Of a stretch of DNA of 35,503 bases, positions 16,215 through 23,690 are shown piece after piece; the stretch's first letter is position 1; every line of letters starts with the position of its first letter. The notes beneath the pieces are model-generated. The model was not told the DNA's origin. It made no database searches and saw only the letters and a program-made list of their open reading frames with translations. Both the position numbers and the translations under genes were made by a program. Origin of the DNA: Bacillus timonensis (lineage in GTDB: Bacteria; Bacillota; Bacilli; Bacillales; Bacillaceae_L); the NCBI RefSeq assembly GCF_004799755.1, contig NZ_SLUB01000048.1, positions 1 to 35,503 on the forward strand, in the 5' to 3' direction.

Positions 16215-16682
16215 TATATAGCGCTAATAGTTCCTACGAAATTTTTCAATGAGATTCTTCCTCAATGACATTACGTTAAGTGGCCTTGCACATTTTTTCT
16301 TCGAGGCAATCTGTCAATGACATTTTCTTCGGGAACTTTGTACGTTTTGTCTTTGAGGCACTCTATCAGAGACATTTTCTTCGGGAACCTTGTGCGTTTT
16401 GTCCTTGAGGCGCTCTATCAGAGACATTTTCTTCGGGGACCTTGTACGTTTTGTCTTTGAAGCGCTCTATCAGAGACATTTTGTGCGGGGACCTTGTACG
16501 TTTTGTCCTTGAGACGTTCTATCAGAGACATTTTCTTCGGGGACCTTGTACGTTTTGTCCTTGAGGCACTCTATCAGAGACATTTTGTTCGATAACCCTA
16601 TACAATTTGTCCGTGAGGCGCTCTGTCAAAGACATATAATTGGCATAGTTTACATGTTTTGTCCTTGAAAAAAATCATATCA
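16215..16682. repeat. Tandem array B: about nine 52-bp units
   Basis: GACAT-type anchors at 16267, 16319, 16371, 16423, 16475, 16527, 16579 and 16631 are each exactly 52 bp apart. A decayed unit precedes (16215) and the last is partial. Inner units are nearly identical, with conserved pieces GACATTTTCTTCGGG, CTTGTACGTTTTGTC and TTGAGGCGCTCTATCAGA; the edges are decayed. Each inner unit holds the small palindrome CTCT-ATC-AGAG. It lies between the converging terminators of the PCYCGC gene and degV, so it is probably not in an mRNA. The 618-bp gap here contains nothing else I can support. Confidence 0.92.
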
Positions 16683-16716
16683 AAAATATCTACAAGATAT
16701 TTATCTCCTTTTGAAT

Positions 16717-16747
16717 AAAAAATACCCTGAAGTATTACTCCAGGGTA
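16717..16747 (-). terminator. Terminator of degV (first copy)
   Basis: TACCCTG (16723-16729) pairs with CAGGGTA (16741-16747). TTTTTT follows on the minus strand. Confidence 0.85.
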
Positions 16748-16759
16748 CTAATAATCGAT

Positions 16760-17602
16760 CTATTCTACATAATACATAAACCCAATTGCACCTGGGCCAG
16801 TGTGGGTGCTGATGACCGGAGTGGTCTCGACGATATCAACATCGGTATATCCAGTTAGCTTTTTGATTGCATCCTTTAAATTGGTTGCAAGCTCCACTGC
16901 ATCCACTTGGGCGATTGCCACACCTTTTATCGTTTTATTCCTTACATCCTCTGCGAATTTTTCACTTAAGAATTTCACGATTTTTGCATGGCTTCTTACC
17001 TTGGAAACTGGTGTATAGACTCCATCCTGCAAGGAAGCAATTGGCTTAATGTTCAATAAAGAGCCAATTAATGCCTTACCTTTCCCAATTCGGCCACCTT
17101 TTACAAGGTTTTCTAACGTGTCAACGGTTACAAACAGCGTAGAATTTTCTTTAATTTTCTCAACCCGTTTTATTATCTCGTCTTTTGTGTGTCCTGCCTT
17201 TGCCATTTTTGCAGCTTCGACAACCTGAAATGCTAAGGCTCTAGAGATATACATGGAATCAATCACGGTGACTTTCGATTCACTTATCCTAGCTGCATTT
17301 TCAGCAGACGCCACGGTCCCACTCATACCACCTGTCATATGGATGGAAATAATTTCACTTCCATCACTTCCTAACTGATCGTAAAGCTCGACGAAATGTC
17401 CAACTGCAGGTTGAGAGCTCTTTGGTAACTCGGTTGATTGCTTCATTTTTGTTAAAAATTCCTGTGGCGTGATATCCACACGATCTAGAAACGTTACCCC
17501 ATCAATTGTAATGGATAATGGAACGACGGAGATACCAAGTTCTCTTACTAGCTCCTCTGAAAGATCTGCTGTTGAATCTGTTACAATTTTCACCTTTGTC
17601 AT
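16760..17602 (-). CDS. DegV-family fatty-acid-binding protein (copy 1)
   Basis: 280 residues from ATG 17602 (AGGAAGTG upstream; ATG 17626 would add eight residues). DegV/FakB-type features are present: N-terminal KIVTDSTADL, SQPAVGHF, the HMTGGMSGT loop with the lipid-contacting serine, VIDS and GRIGKG. FakB proteins bind a fatty acid and present it to the kinase FakA for phosphorylation. FakA is not in this window. A paralogue occurs at 30754-31599; paralogues commonly differ in acyl preference. Cytoplasmic and monocistronic. Confidence 0.92.
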   Translation of the reverse strand: MTKVKIVTDSTADLSEELVRELGISVVPLSITIDGVTFLDRVDITPQEFLTKMKQSTELPKSSQPAVGHFVELYDQLGSDGSEIISIHMTGGMSGTVASAENAARISESKVTVIDSMYISRALAFQVVEAAKMAKAGHTKDEIIKRVEKIKENSTLFVTVDTLENLVKGGRIGKGKALIGSLLNIKPIASLQDGVYTPVSKVRSHAKIVKFLSEKFAEDVRNKTIKGVAIAQVDAVELATNLKDAIKKLTGYTDVDIVETTPVISTHTGPGAIGFMYYVE

Positions 17603-17692
17603 ACGTTCACTTCCTACGTCTGGCATTCATCTATTAGTAATAGCTTGTCCATATTTTAACGGGTAAATGGCTCAAATTTTATGTTTAAACGC

Positions 17693-17729
17693 AAAAAAAG
17701 AGCCGATTTTATTGTTTTAAAATCAGCTC
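17693..17729 (-). terminator. Terminator of ypmP
   Basis: GAGCCGATTTTA (from 17699) pairs with TAAAATCAGCTC (ending 17729). On the minus strand T7 follows. Confidence 0.8.
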
Positions 17730-17738
17730 ATTCTAAAA

Positions 17739-17990
17739 CTATGCATTATGTTTTAACATATCAAGTTGAAAAATACATTCGTAATCAGTCCATTTTAGTA
17801 CAGTCTTCAAATAATCTCGAAACGAATAGATTTGATTTGGACTTGATTTTGTCATGATTTTCGACAAGAAAACCTGTAAACGAAGATCGAGCATAAAGTG
17901 ATACGTGTTGCCTTTCTCCAATACTGGAATTTCAATTACTTTAACCTTCTGTCCATAACAATTTTTGAACTCTAGGCTTTTGAATAGCAA
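17739..17990 (-). CDS. ypmP: YpmP-like protein (DUF2535)
   Basis: 83 residues, the exact length I recall for B. subtilis YpmP. It is a small soluble protein with strands KSLEFKN and KVKVIEIPV and an aromatic C-terminal half. The start is TTG 17990 with AAAGGA eight bases upstream. It lies directly downstream of ilvA, the B. subtilis ilvA-ypmP order. A TATAAT (18021-18026, minus) suggests its own promoter. Function is unknown. Confidence 0.8.
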   Translation of the reverse strand: MLFKSLEFKNCYGQKVKVIEIPVLEKGNTYHFMLDLRLQVFLSKIMTKSSPNQIYSFRDYLKTVLKWTDYECIFQLDMLKHNA

Positions 17991-18076
17991 ACTATCAGTC
18001 CTTTTTCACCCGTTTCTTTTATTATACATGAGAGCAAGCCTTTCGTCTTTGTCTAAATATGTTAAAACATTGAATT

Positions 18077-19357
18077 TTAAATCAATAAATTAAATAATGT
18101 ATTTTCTTTGTTTAGTTCACGGAACGGAAACCCTTTTTTCATCATTCTGTTCAATAAAGCGTCGTAGTCATCTTTTTGCTTAAGCTCGATTCCAACCAAG
18201 GCAGGTCCATTTTCCTTATTGTTTTTCTTCGTATATTCAAATCTGGTTATGTCATCGGTTGGTCCTAATACATCAAGTAAGAACTCACGTAATGCGCCAG
18301 CTCTTTGTGGGAAATTCACGATAAAATAGCATTGTAAGCCCTCATACAGCATCGAACGTTCTTTAATTTCCTGCATTCGGCTGATGTCATTATTTCCTCC
18401 ACTAAGTACACACACTACCGTTTTACCTTTTAGCTTATCTTTGTATAGATCAAGAGCTGCTAGTGATAATGCACCTGCAGGTTCTGCAACGATGGCATTT
18501 TCATTATATAAGTCCAAAATGGTTGTACAAACCTTACCCTCTGGCACAACAACAATATCATCCACAAGCTCTTTACTAATTTCATATGTCTTTTCGCCAA
18601 CTGTTTTTACGGCTGCACCGTCAACGAATTTATCAATTTTCGCCAAAGTAGTGACCTCACCATTTGTGATTGAGGTTTTCATGCTTGCTGCCCCCGCTGG
18701 CTCAACACCAATCACTTTTGTCTGTGGAGAAATACTCTTCATATAGGTCGAGATACCTGATATGAGTCCACCTCCACCAATCGCTGCAAACACATAATCT
18801 ACAGGTTCGGCACAATCATTTAAAATTTCAACCGCAACAGTTCCCTGGCCCGCCATCACATCTACATCATCAAATGGATGGATAAACGTACGATTTTCCC
18901 TTTCACAGCATGCCACTGCTTCCTCATAGGAATCATCAAATGTGTCACCAGTTAACACAATATCAACATAATCACGACCAAAAGCTTCTACCTGAGAGAC
19001 CTTTTGTCTTGGAGTTGTCGATGGCATATAGATTTTGCCTTGTATTTTTAACGCAAAACAAGAAAAAGCCACCCCTTGGGCATGGTTACCAGCACTGGCA
19101 CAAACAACTCCATTTTTAAGTTCGTCTTCTGTTAGATTTTTTATTCGATTATAAGCACCTCGTATTTTAAAAGAACGAACAATTTGTAAATCCTCGCGTT
19201 TTATCAATAAGTTACATTCGTAACGTTCAGATAATAATTCATTTCTTTGTAAAGGTGTATGGATTATAACATCCTTCAATGTTTGATTTGCTTTTATGAT
19301 ATCCTCTACATGGATTCCATCTAGTTTTTGTTTTACTTCGTGTGCCATGAGCCCCAT
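18077..19357 (-). CDS. ilvA: Threonine ammonia-lyase (threonine deaminase), biosynthetic
   Basis: L-threonine gives 2-oxobutanoate + NH3, the first step to isoleucine; PLP-dependent, cytoplasmic. 426 residues: a fold-type II PLP domain with the Schiff-base lysine K64 in RSFKIRGAYNR and the phosphate-binding IGGGGLISG loop, then a single C-terminal ACT-like regulatory domain (about 335-426), as in the B. subtilis enzyme (422 aa) rather than the longer two-ACT E. coli form. ATG 19357 has AAAGGA seven bases upstream; ATG 19348 is an alternative. A good promoter and a CodY-like box precede it. No T-box leader is seen. Confidence 0.95.
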   Translation of the reverse strand: MGLMAHEVKQKLDGIHVEDIIKANQTLKDVIIHTPLQRNELLSERYECNLLIKREDLQIVRSFKIRGAYNRIKNLTEDELKNGVVCASAGNHAQGVAFSCFALKIQGKIYMPSTTPRQKVSQVEAFGRDYVDIVLTGDTFDDSYEEAVACCERENRTFIHPFDDVDVMAGQGTVAVEILNDCAEPVDYVFAAIGGGGLISGISTYMKSISPQTKVIGVEPAGAASMKTSITNGEVTTLAKIDKFVDGAAVKTVGEKTYEISKELVDDIVVVPEGKVCTTILDLYNENAIVAEPAGALSLAALDLYKDKLKGKTVVCVLSGGNNDISRMQEIKERSMLYEGLQCYFIVNFPQRAGALREFLLDVLGPTDDITRFEYTKKNNKENGPALVGIELKQKDDYDALLNRMMKKGFPFRELNKENTLFNLLI

Positions 19358-19419
19358 ATCCCCTTCCTTTCACGTATTTCTACAACAACACAGTACAGTA
19401 TTGAAGATTTAATTTGTTC

Positions 19420-19448
19420 ATTATAACATGAATTGGCCCTTCTGTCGT
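19420..19448 (-). promoter_or_regulatory. Putative ilvA promoter (extended -10)
   Basis: On the minus strand ACGACA (19443-19448), 17 bp, TATAAT (19420-19425), with TGT immediately ahead (TGnTATAAT). Confidence 0.65.
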
Positions 19449-19450
19449 AA

Positions 19451-19465
19451 AGTTTTCTAAATATT
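19451..19465 (-). promoter_or_regulatory. CodY-box-like sequence upstream of ilvA
   Basis: AATATTTAGAAAACT on the minus strand matches the CodY consensus AATTTTCWGAAAATT at 12 of 15 positions and lies two bases upstream of the -35. CodY controls branched-chain amino acid genes in bacilli. Confidence 0.45.
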
Positions 19466-19529
19466 TTATTACTTTTTGAAATGAAATCGTTACCATTTGT
19501 TTTCAATAAATTTTTTCTCAAATAACGGG

Positions 19530-19541
19530 GTAATATATTAC
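19530..19541. promoter_or_regulatory. Perfect 12-bp palindrome upstream of yplQ
   Basis: GTAATATATTAC is fully self-complementary and ends ten bases before the -35 of the yplQ promoter. It could be an operator or activator site; the regulator is unknown. Confidence 0.3.
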
Positions 19542-19550
19542 GAATGTCAT

Positions 19551-19579
19551 TTGTATTCTTTTTTTATTAGCAGTATGAT
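19551..19579 (+). promoter_or_regulatory. Putative yplQ promoter
   Basis: TTGTAT (19551-19556), 17 bp, TATGAT (19574-19579), 32 bp before the start codon. Confidence 0.55.
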
Positions 19580-19611
19580 TGGAGAAAGAAATGTAACAAG
19601 AGGTGATAAAT

Positions 19612-20265
19612 ATGACATTTCGCCAAGAATCATTAAAAGAAGAAATTGCAAATGCCATCACACATGGCCTCGGGGTTTTATTAAGTATTCCTGCCCTCGT
19701 CATGCTAATCGTATTTGCGGTGAAATATGGGGACGTCTGGCATGTTGTTAGCTTCTCTATTTTCGGAGCATCCATGATACTCCTGTATTTATTCTCAACG
19801 CTTTTACACAGCATCACACACCCGAAAGCGAAAAAGGTGTTCGCGATACTAGATCACTCAGCGATCTATTTACTAATAGCTGGAACATATACCCCCTTCG
19901 TTCTTGTTTCGATTGGAGGCTGGTTAGGTTGGACCCTTTTCGGAATTGTCTGGGGACTAGCGGTTGTTGGAGTCGTGTTTAAAGTCTTCTTTGTTGAAAA
20001 GTTTATGATCCTCTCAACGGTTTTCTATTGTTTCATGGGGTGGTTGATCATAGTTGGCATTAAGCCTTTATATGAAAGCATCGGGTTTAACGGCTTTATG
20101 TTGTTATTAACTGGTGGAATCCTGTACACAGTTGGAGCAGTTTTTTATGTTTGGAGAAAGCTGCCGTTTAACCATGCAATTTGGCATTTGTTTGTGTTAG
20201 CAGGAAGTGCCGCAATGTTTTTCTCCGTGCTATTTTATGTCGTCGATGTACCATTTATTTCGTAA
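19612..20265 (+). CDS. yplQ: Hemolysin III-type seven-helix membrane protein (YplQ)
   Basis: 217 residues with seven predicted helices. The PAQR/HlyIII signatures are visible: an N-terminal EEIANAITHGLG, then LLHSITHPK, a DHSAIYLLIAGTYTP stretch, and a C-terminal HAIWHLFVLAGS. Conserved histidines in HS(I)TH, DHS and HAIWH are the expected zinc or catalytic cluster. Annotated hemolysin III proteins are rarely true haemolysins; they are related to eukaryotic PAQR receptors. ATG 19612 has AGAGGTG upstream. It converges with dfrA over a shared terminator. Confidence 0.92.
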   Translation: MTFRQESLKEEIANAITHGLGVLLSIPALVMLIVFAVKYGDVWHVVSFSIFGASMILLYLFSTLLHSITHPKAKKVFAILDHSAIYLLIAGTYTPFVLVSIGGWLGWTLFGIVWGLAVVGVVFKVFFVEKFMILSTVFYCFMGWLIIVGIKPLYESIGFNGFMLLLTGGILYTVGAVFYVWRKLPFNHAIWHLFVLAGSAAMFFSVLFYVVDVPFIS

Positions 20266-20269
20266 AAAG

Positions 20270-20300
20270 AAACCCGCAGATTTAGTTCTGCGGGATTTTT
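20270..20300. terminator. Bidirectional terminator (yplQ / dfrA)
   Basis: CCCGCAG (20273-20279) pairs with CTGCGGG (20288-20294), with T6 on the plus side and an A/T-rich tract on the other. The dfrA stop codon lies in the loop. Confidence 0.85.
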
Positions 20301-20776
20301 TCATATACGAAAAATGTATATTCATATGGATTTTTCTCATCTTTAATGCCTTTTTCCTTTGAAATGACCTTCCACTCGGATTTATCAAATGCTGGAAAAT
20401 AGGTGTCTCCTTCAAATTCCTCATCGATTTCGGTTATGTATAGACGGTCTGTGTTAGGAAGTATTTCTTTGAAAATCTCTGCTCCACCAATCACAAATAG
20501 CTCCTGTTGTGTTTCTTCACTCATTTTTACAATCTCTTCAATCGAATGAATCACCATACAGCCTTCTGCTTTGTATGAAGTATCACGAGTAACGATAATA
20601 TTTTCTCGACCAGGAAGAGGTCGTCCAATTGAATCATACGTTTTTCTCCCCATGATGATAGGGTGACCCATCGTAACCCTTTTAAAATAAGCTAAATCTG
20701 CAGGTAATCGCCATGGAAGATCATTGTCCTTGCCGATTAGTTGGTTTTTATCCATTGCTAGTAGTAATGAAATCAT
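20282..20776 (-). CDS. dfrA: Dihydrofolate reductase
   Basis: NADPH-dependent reduction of dihydrofolate to tetrahydrofolate, regenerating folate after thymidylate synthase. 164 residues from ATG 20776 (GAGG nine bases upstream), beginning MISLLLAMD like the B. subtilis enzyme; two upstream in-frame starts (20791, 20785) overlap the RBS. Key motifs are LIGKDNDLPWRLPADLAYFK with the catalytic acid D26, MGRKTYDSIGRPLPGR, and FVIGGAEIF. Directly downstream of thyA, but a hairpin with a T-run lies between them. Confidence 0.97.
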   Translation of the reverse strand: MISLLLAMDKNQLIGKDNDLPWRLPADLAYFKRVTMGHPIIMGRKTYDSIGRPLPGRENIIVTRDTSYKAEGCMVIHSIEEIVKMSEETQQELFVIGGAEIFKEILPNTDRLYITEIDEEFEGDTYFPAFDKSEWKVISKEKGIKDEKNPYEYTFFVYEKIPQN

Positions 20777-20792
20777 GTTTATCATCCTCACT

Positions 20793-20829
20793 AAAAAAGA
20801 TCCTAAGGTCGATTATACCTTAGGATCTT
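20793..20829 (-). terminator. Intercistronic terminator/attenuator between thyA and dfrA
   Basis: AAGATCCTAAGG (20797-20808) pairs perfectly with CCTTAGGATCTT (20818-20829) around a 9-nt loop. T6 follows on the minus strand, 15 bases ahead of the dfrA start. Confidence 0.8.
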
Positions 20830-20844
20830 ATAAATAGAAATGCT

Positions 20845-21801
20845 TTAAACAGCAACTGGTGCCTTAATCGAAGGGTGTGGTTCATATCCCACAATTTCAA
20901 GGTCGTCCATTTCAAAGTCAAAAACGGATTCTACAGCCGGATTTAGTTTTAAAGTCGGAAACGGACGTGGCTCACGACTTAGCTGTAAGTTTACTTGCTC
21001 TATGTGATTCGTGTAAATATGGGCATCCCCAATCGTATGGATGAAATCCCCTACTTCTAATGCGCATTCAAATGCGATTAAATGGGTTAAAAGTGCATAG
21101 CTCGCGATGTTGAAGGGAATTCCGAGAAAAAGGTCACCTGATCTCTGGTACAACTGGCAACTCAATTTCCCTTCTGCCACATAAAATTGAAACAAACTGT
21201 GACACGGTGGCAATGCCATAAATTCCACATCGCCTGGATTATAGCCCACGACAAGATGCCGTCTGCTATCCGGGTTATTTTTTATCTGGTTAATCACATT
21301 TTTCAATTGGTCAATCGTCTCGCCACGTGAAGATTCCCATGCTCTCCACTGTTTCCCATAAACTGGACCAAGCTCACCGTATTTAGAAGCAAACTCATCA
21401 TCTTCTAAAATTCGGTCTTTAAACTTGTCCATTTCAGCTTGATACAACTCATTAAAGTCTGGGTCCTTCTGGCTTCGATTACCGAAATCCGTCATGTCTG
21501 GCCCATCGTATTCATTGCTCTCAACCCAATTTTTAAAAGCCCACTCATTCCAAATGTTATTGTTGTTCTTAAGGAGATATCTAATATTCGTATCCCCTTT
21601 TATAAACCAAAGCAGCTCGCTCGCTATGAGGCGGAATGGAACTCTCTTCGTTGTAAGTAAAGGAATTCCTTCACTTAAGTTAAAACGCATCTGGTACCCA
21701 AAAACAGAAACTGTGCCTGTTCCAGTACGGTCCATTTTTTTCGTACCATTTTCAAGTACATGTTGTAATAGACCTAAATAGGCATTTTCTCCATGTTTCA
21801 A
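20845..21801 (-). CDS. thyA: Thymidylate synthase (long ThyA form)
   Basis: dUMP + methylene-THF gives dTMP + dihydrofolate. 318 residues from TTG 21801 (GGGAG eight bases upstream, beginning [12 protein letters not shown]). This is the long form with an insertion of about 50 residues between the small domain and YGKQWRAW, as in Lactobacillus casei and Staphylococcus enzymes; B. subtilis ThyB and E. coli ThyA are 264 aa. The catalytic cysteine is in [12 protein letters not shown], the arginine motif in DSRRHLV and the nucleotide-binding motif in [13 protein letters not shown]. It precedes dfrA, giving a functional thymidylate-cycle pair. Confidence 0.96.
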   Translation of the reverse strand: MKHGENAYLGLLQHVLENGTKKMDRTGTGTVSVFGYQMRFNLSEGIPLLTTKRVPFRLIASELLWFIKGDTNIRYLLKNNNNIWNEWAFKNWVESNEYDGPDMTDFGNRSQKDPDFNELYQAEMDKFKDRILEDDEFASKYGELGPVYGKQWRAWESSRGETIDQLKNVINQIKNNPDSRRHLVVGYNPGDVEFMALPPCHSLFQFYVAEGKLSCQLYQRSGDLFLGIPFNIASYALLTHLIAFECALEVGDFIHTIGDAHIYTNHIEQVNLQLSREPRPFPTLKLNPAVESVFDFEMDDLEIVGYEPHPSIKAPVAV

Positions 21802-21858
21802 TAGATTCACTCCCTACTAAACTTCATGCTATTATCTTACTACAAATAACACTCTATT

Positions 21859-22575
21859 TCATTGCTGAGTTTCACCTAATTCGACAAAAAGTTGGTAAGT
21901 CATCGGTGCATCTACCTTCAATTGATTTCTTGTCTGGCTAGATAGATAGTACATCGCGAAGGTTTCAGCGAAATATTCTTCGGGATAGTCACTAAAATAG
22001 GTACGTTCAGGAAATAGCAGCTTTACTTCCTTTTTCCAAATGGATAGGAATGTTGGATCCGCGCTGATTGAATCCAACACAAAATTGTCTATCGAATGGG
22101 CTAGCTCATGTAGCTCTAAATTGATAGACCCATGACCTATACCTTTTTCACTATACCCAATCTTTGCAAGTACGACCTCAGAGCCACCAATTCCAGGTAC
22201 ATCGTCCCATGTTGGCCCATTTTGACTATACCCACGAGGCTTTTTCCCCTTTAGATAGGCAGCGGTAGGCTCGTCCGTTAAAAAACCAGTAAACAGCTTC
22301 AGTACAACGCCATCATCAACCAATCCTTGCAAAATGAGTTCGTCAATATGATTAACACGTTCAATCATTTGCGCGGCTGCAGCTTCATTAAACTTCGTCT
22401 CCGGTAATAAAATAATCTCTTTTAACGTATCATAGTTTTTTAAATTTGATGTTTGTGTATATAGTGTCAGTGATTGATAATCTTTTAGTGGAACTCCATG
22501 AGGTGACGCTTCACCAGGATGATAAGTAAAGCCGACAAGTACAAATAGAAGTGTAAGAATACCTATTTTCTTCAT
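21859..22575 (-). CDS. Secreted zinc metalloprotease of the PPEP / anthrax-lethal-factor-like family
   Basis: 238 residues from ATG 22575 (GGGAGAG seven bases upstream; the frame is open for 28 more codons). A signal peptide with a probable cleavage after GEAS is followed by an ATLF-type catalytic domain: zinc motif HELAH (156-160) and a second-shell pair Y197 and E204 in YPEEYFAETFAMYY, the same 7-residue Y-to-E spacing as in Pro-Pro endopeptidase PPEP-1 of Clostridioides difficile. TWDDVPG (122-128) fits the substrate loop region. PPEPs cleave between prolines in cell-surface proteins. The PPEP specificity is inference; the gluzincin family call is solid. The adjacent YpjP is rich in Pro-Pro (see findings). 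Confidence 0.85.
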   Translation of the reverse strand: MKKIGILTLLFVLVGFTYHPGEASPHGVPLKDYQSLTLYTQTSNLKNYDTLKEIILLPETKFNEAAAAQMIERVNHIDELILQGLVDDGVVLKLFTGFLTDEPTAAYLKGKKPRGYSQNGPTWDDVPGIGGSEVVLAKIGYSEKGIGHGSINLELHELAHSIDNFVLDSISADPTFLSIWKKEVKLLFPERTYFSDYPEEYFAETFAMYYLSSQTRNQLKVDAPMTYQLFVELGETQQ

Positions 22576-22714
22576 AAGAATGCTCTCCCTAAAAATGTCA
22601 ATAGATTCATAGATGCATAAAGTGCACTTTTCTTTTAAATTGTAAAAATAGTATAACATATTTTGAAAACCCGGTCTGCTAGATTAGGTGTGGAAACTTC
22701 TACTAAGAGGAAAC

Positions 22715-22763
22715 AAAAAAGGCAGTCCAAAGGCTCGTAAATTCGACCTTGAACTACCTTTTT
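22715..22763 (-). terminator. Terminator of ypjP
   Basis: A long imperfect stem: AAAAAGGTAGTTCAAGG against CCTTTGGACTGCCTTTTT on the minus strand, ending in T6. Confidence 0.8.
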
Positions 22764-22769
22764 CTATTA

Positions 22770-23360
22770 TTAACTTAGCCATTTCGGCGGAGTATTTTTA
22801 TCCCAATATATATCACCTAACGCATGATGTGCTTGAAACCCATCATGATGCGTGTGGTAGTGGAAATTAAACCAATAGCCATCCTGTGGTGGATGGTCTT
22901 TGCGCACATGGAAGCGAACAATATCCTTCCCACTTGTTTTATCGAAAATATGGAAAATCTTTTCCCCATTTCCTCCAGAAGGTTGCTCTGAAATTTCAAG
23001 GTGATCAAGTTGTTCAGTTGGGGATTGCTCTGCTAATAATTCAATGACACTTTCAATTTTAGGCAAAATTTGAGTACGGAATTCATCTTCAATTACAGGT
23101 CCAATTTTCCTTCCGAATTTCTCGAAAGACTTGGTTTCTGCCTGTGTCATCGCATACGTAACAAAGCTTCTATTATCATATCCATAATTCGATTCAAACT
23201 CAGAATATAACTTAGATTCAGCATTTTGTTCATCTATTGAATTTCTACTTGGTTTATCGGCATTTGGTTGCTCCATTGTGAGAGCAGGTGGAGGCGCTAC
23301 CAATCCAAGTGTTAAAATAGAAAAAGAAACAACTAATGCTTTCCGCAACCATTTTTTCAT
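22770..23360 (-). CDS. ypjP: YpjP-like secreted protein
   Basis: 196 residues. An N-terminal signal peptide (basic KKWLRK, hydrophobic stretch to about residue 22) is followed by a Pro-rich segment with APPPAL. The body has a mixed alpha/beta look and an aromatic and His-rich C-terminal part (WFNFHYHTHHDG). It matches the YpjP family by architecture and location next to thyA/dfrA and ypiP; function is unknown. Pro-Pro pairs occur in the early region (VAPPPA), in KDHPPQDG and in NTPPKW. ATG 23360 follows AAAGGG. Confidence 0.8.
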   Translation of the reverse strand: MKKWLRKALVVSFSILTLGLVAPPPALTMEQPNADKPSRNSIDEQNAESKLYSEFESNYGYDNRSFVTYAMTQAETKSFEKFGRKIGPVIEDEFRTQILPKIESVIELLAEQSPTEQLDHLEISEQPSGGNGEKIFHIFDKTSGKDIVRFHVRKDHPPQDGYWFNFHYHTHHDGFQAHHALGDIYWDKNTPPKWLS

Positions 23361-23510
23361 AACCTAAACGCCCTTTCAACACATTTACATATGCCCATTT
23401 TAACACAATCTTACAAAAAGTTTTACTATGAAAATCGCAAAATATAAAAAAATAAGGATAAATGCCCATGCTATTCAAACAACATTAGGAATTATTTAGA
23501 AAAAATAAAG

Positions 23511-23539
23511 TTCATAAAATCTTCATTATTTGATAAAAT
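23511..23539 (+). promoter_or_regulatory. Putative promoter of the 23-aa membrane peptide gene
   Basis: TTCATA (23511-23516), 17 bp, TAAAAT (23534-23539) with TGA directly ahead (extended -10). Confidence 0.6.
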
Positions 23540-23577
23540 AGGGTTACCATACATATTTGAAAGGTGGATTCGTGGAA

Positions 23578-23649
23578 ATGGATTGGATTTTTGGTATTGC
23601 AAGTGTAGTTACATTAGTATATTTTATCTTTTGTTGTGTCGCTGATTAA
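23578..23649 (+). CDS. Single-helix membrane peptide (23 aa)
   Basis: ATG 23578 (or in-frame GTG 23572) lies after AAGGTGG and 38 bp downstream of a good promoter, and a strong terminator directly follows the stop. The product begins MDWIFGIASVVTLVYFIF and ends CCVAD: one membrane helix, a double cysteine and an acidic end. Its size and hydrophobicity resemble KdpF-type or other transporter-associated micropeptides, but no partner gene is adjacent. The promoter, RBS and terminator together make translation likely despite the length. Confidence 0.6.
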   Translation: MDWIFGIASVVTLVYFIFCCVAD

Positions 23650-23650
23650 T

Positions 23651-23679
23651 AAAACCCGCTTTCAAAGCGGGCTTTTTTT
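23651..23679 (+). terminator. Terminator of the membrane peptide gene
   Basis: CCCGCTT (23655-23661) pairs with AAGCGGG (23665-23671), followed by T7. Confidence 0.9.
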
Positions 23680-23690
23680 GTAGAGGTAGG

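Noticed and set aside
16215-16682. Array B as a CRISPR array
   Set aside because: The whole 52-bp unit is repeated with no unique spacers, conservation decays gradually at both ends, and no cas genes are nearby.
19358-19611. T-box leader for ilvA
   Set aside because: No T-box consensus or long leader with antiterminator; the promoter is 63 bp or less from the start codon.
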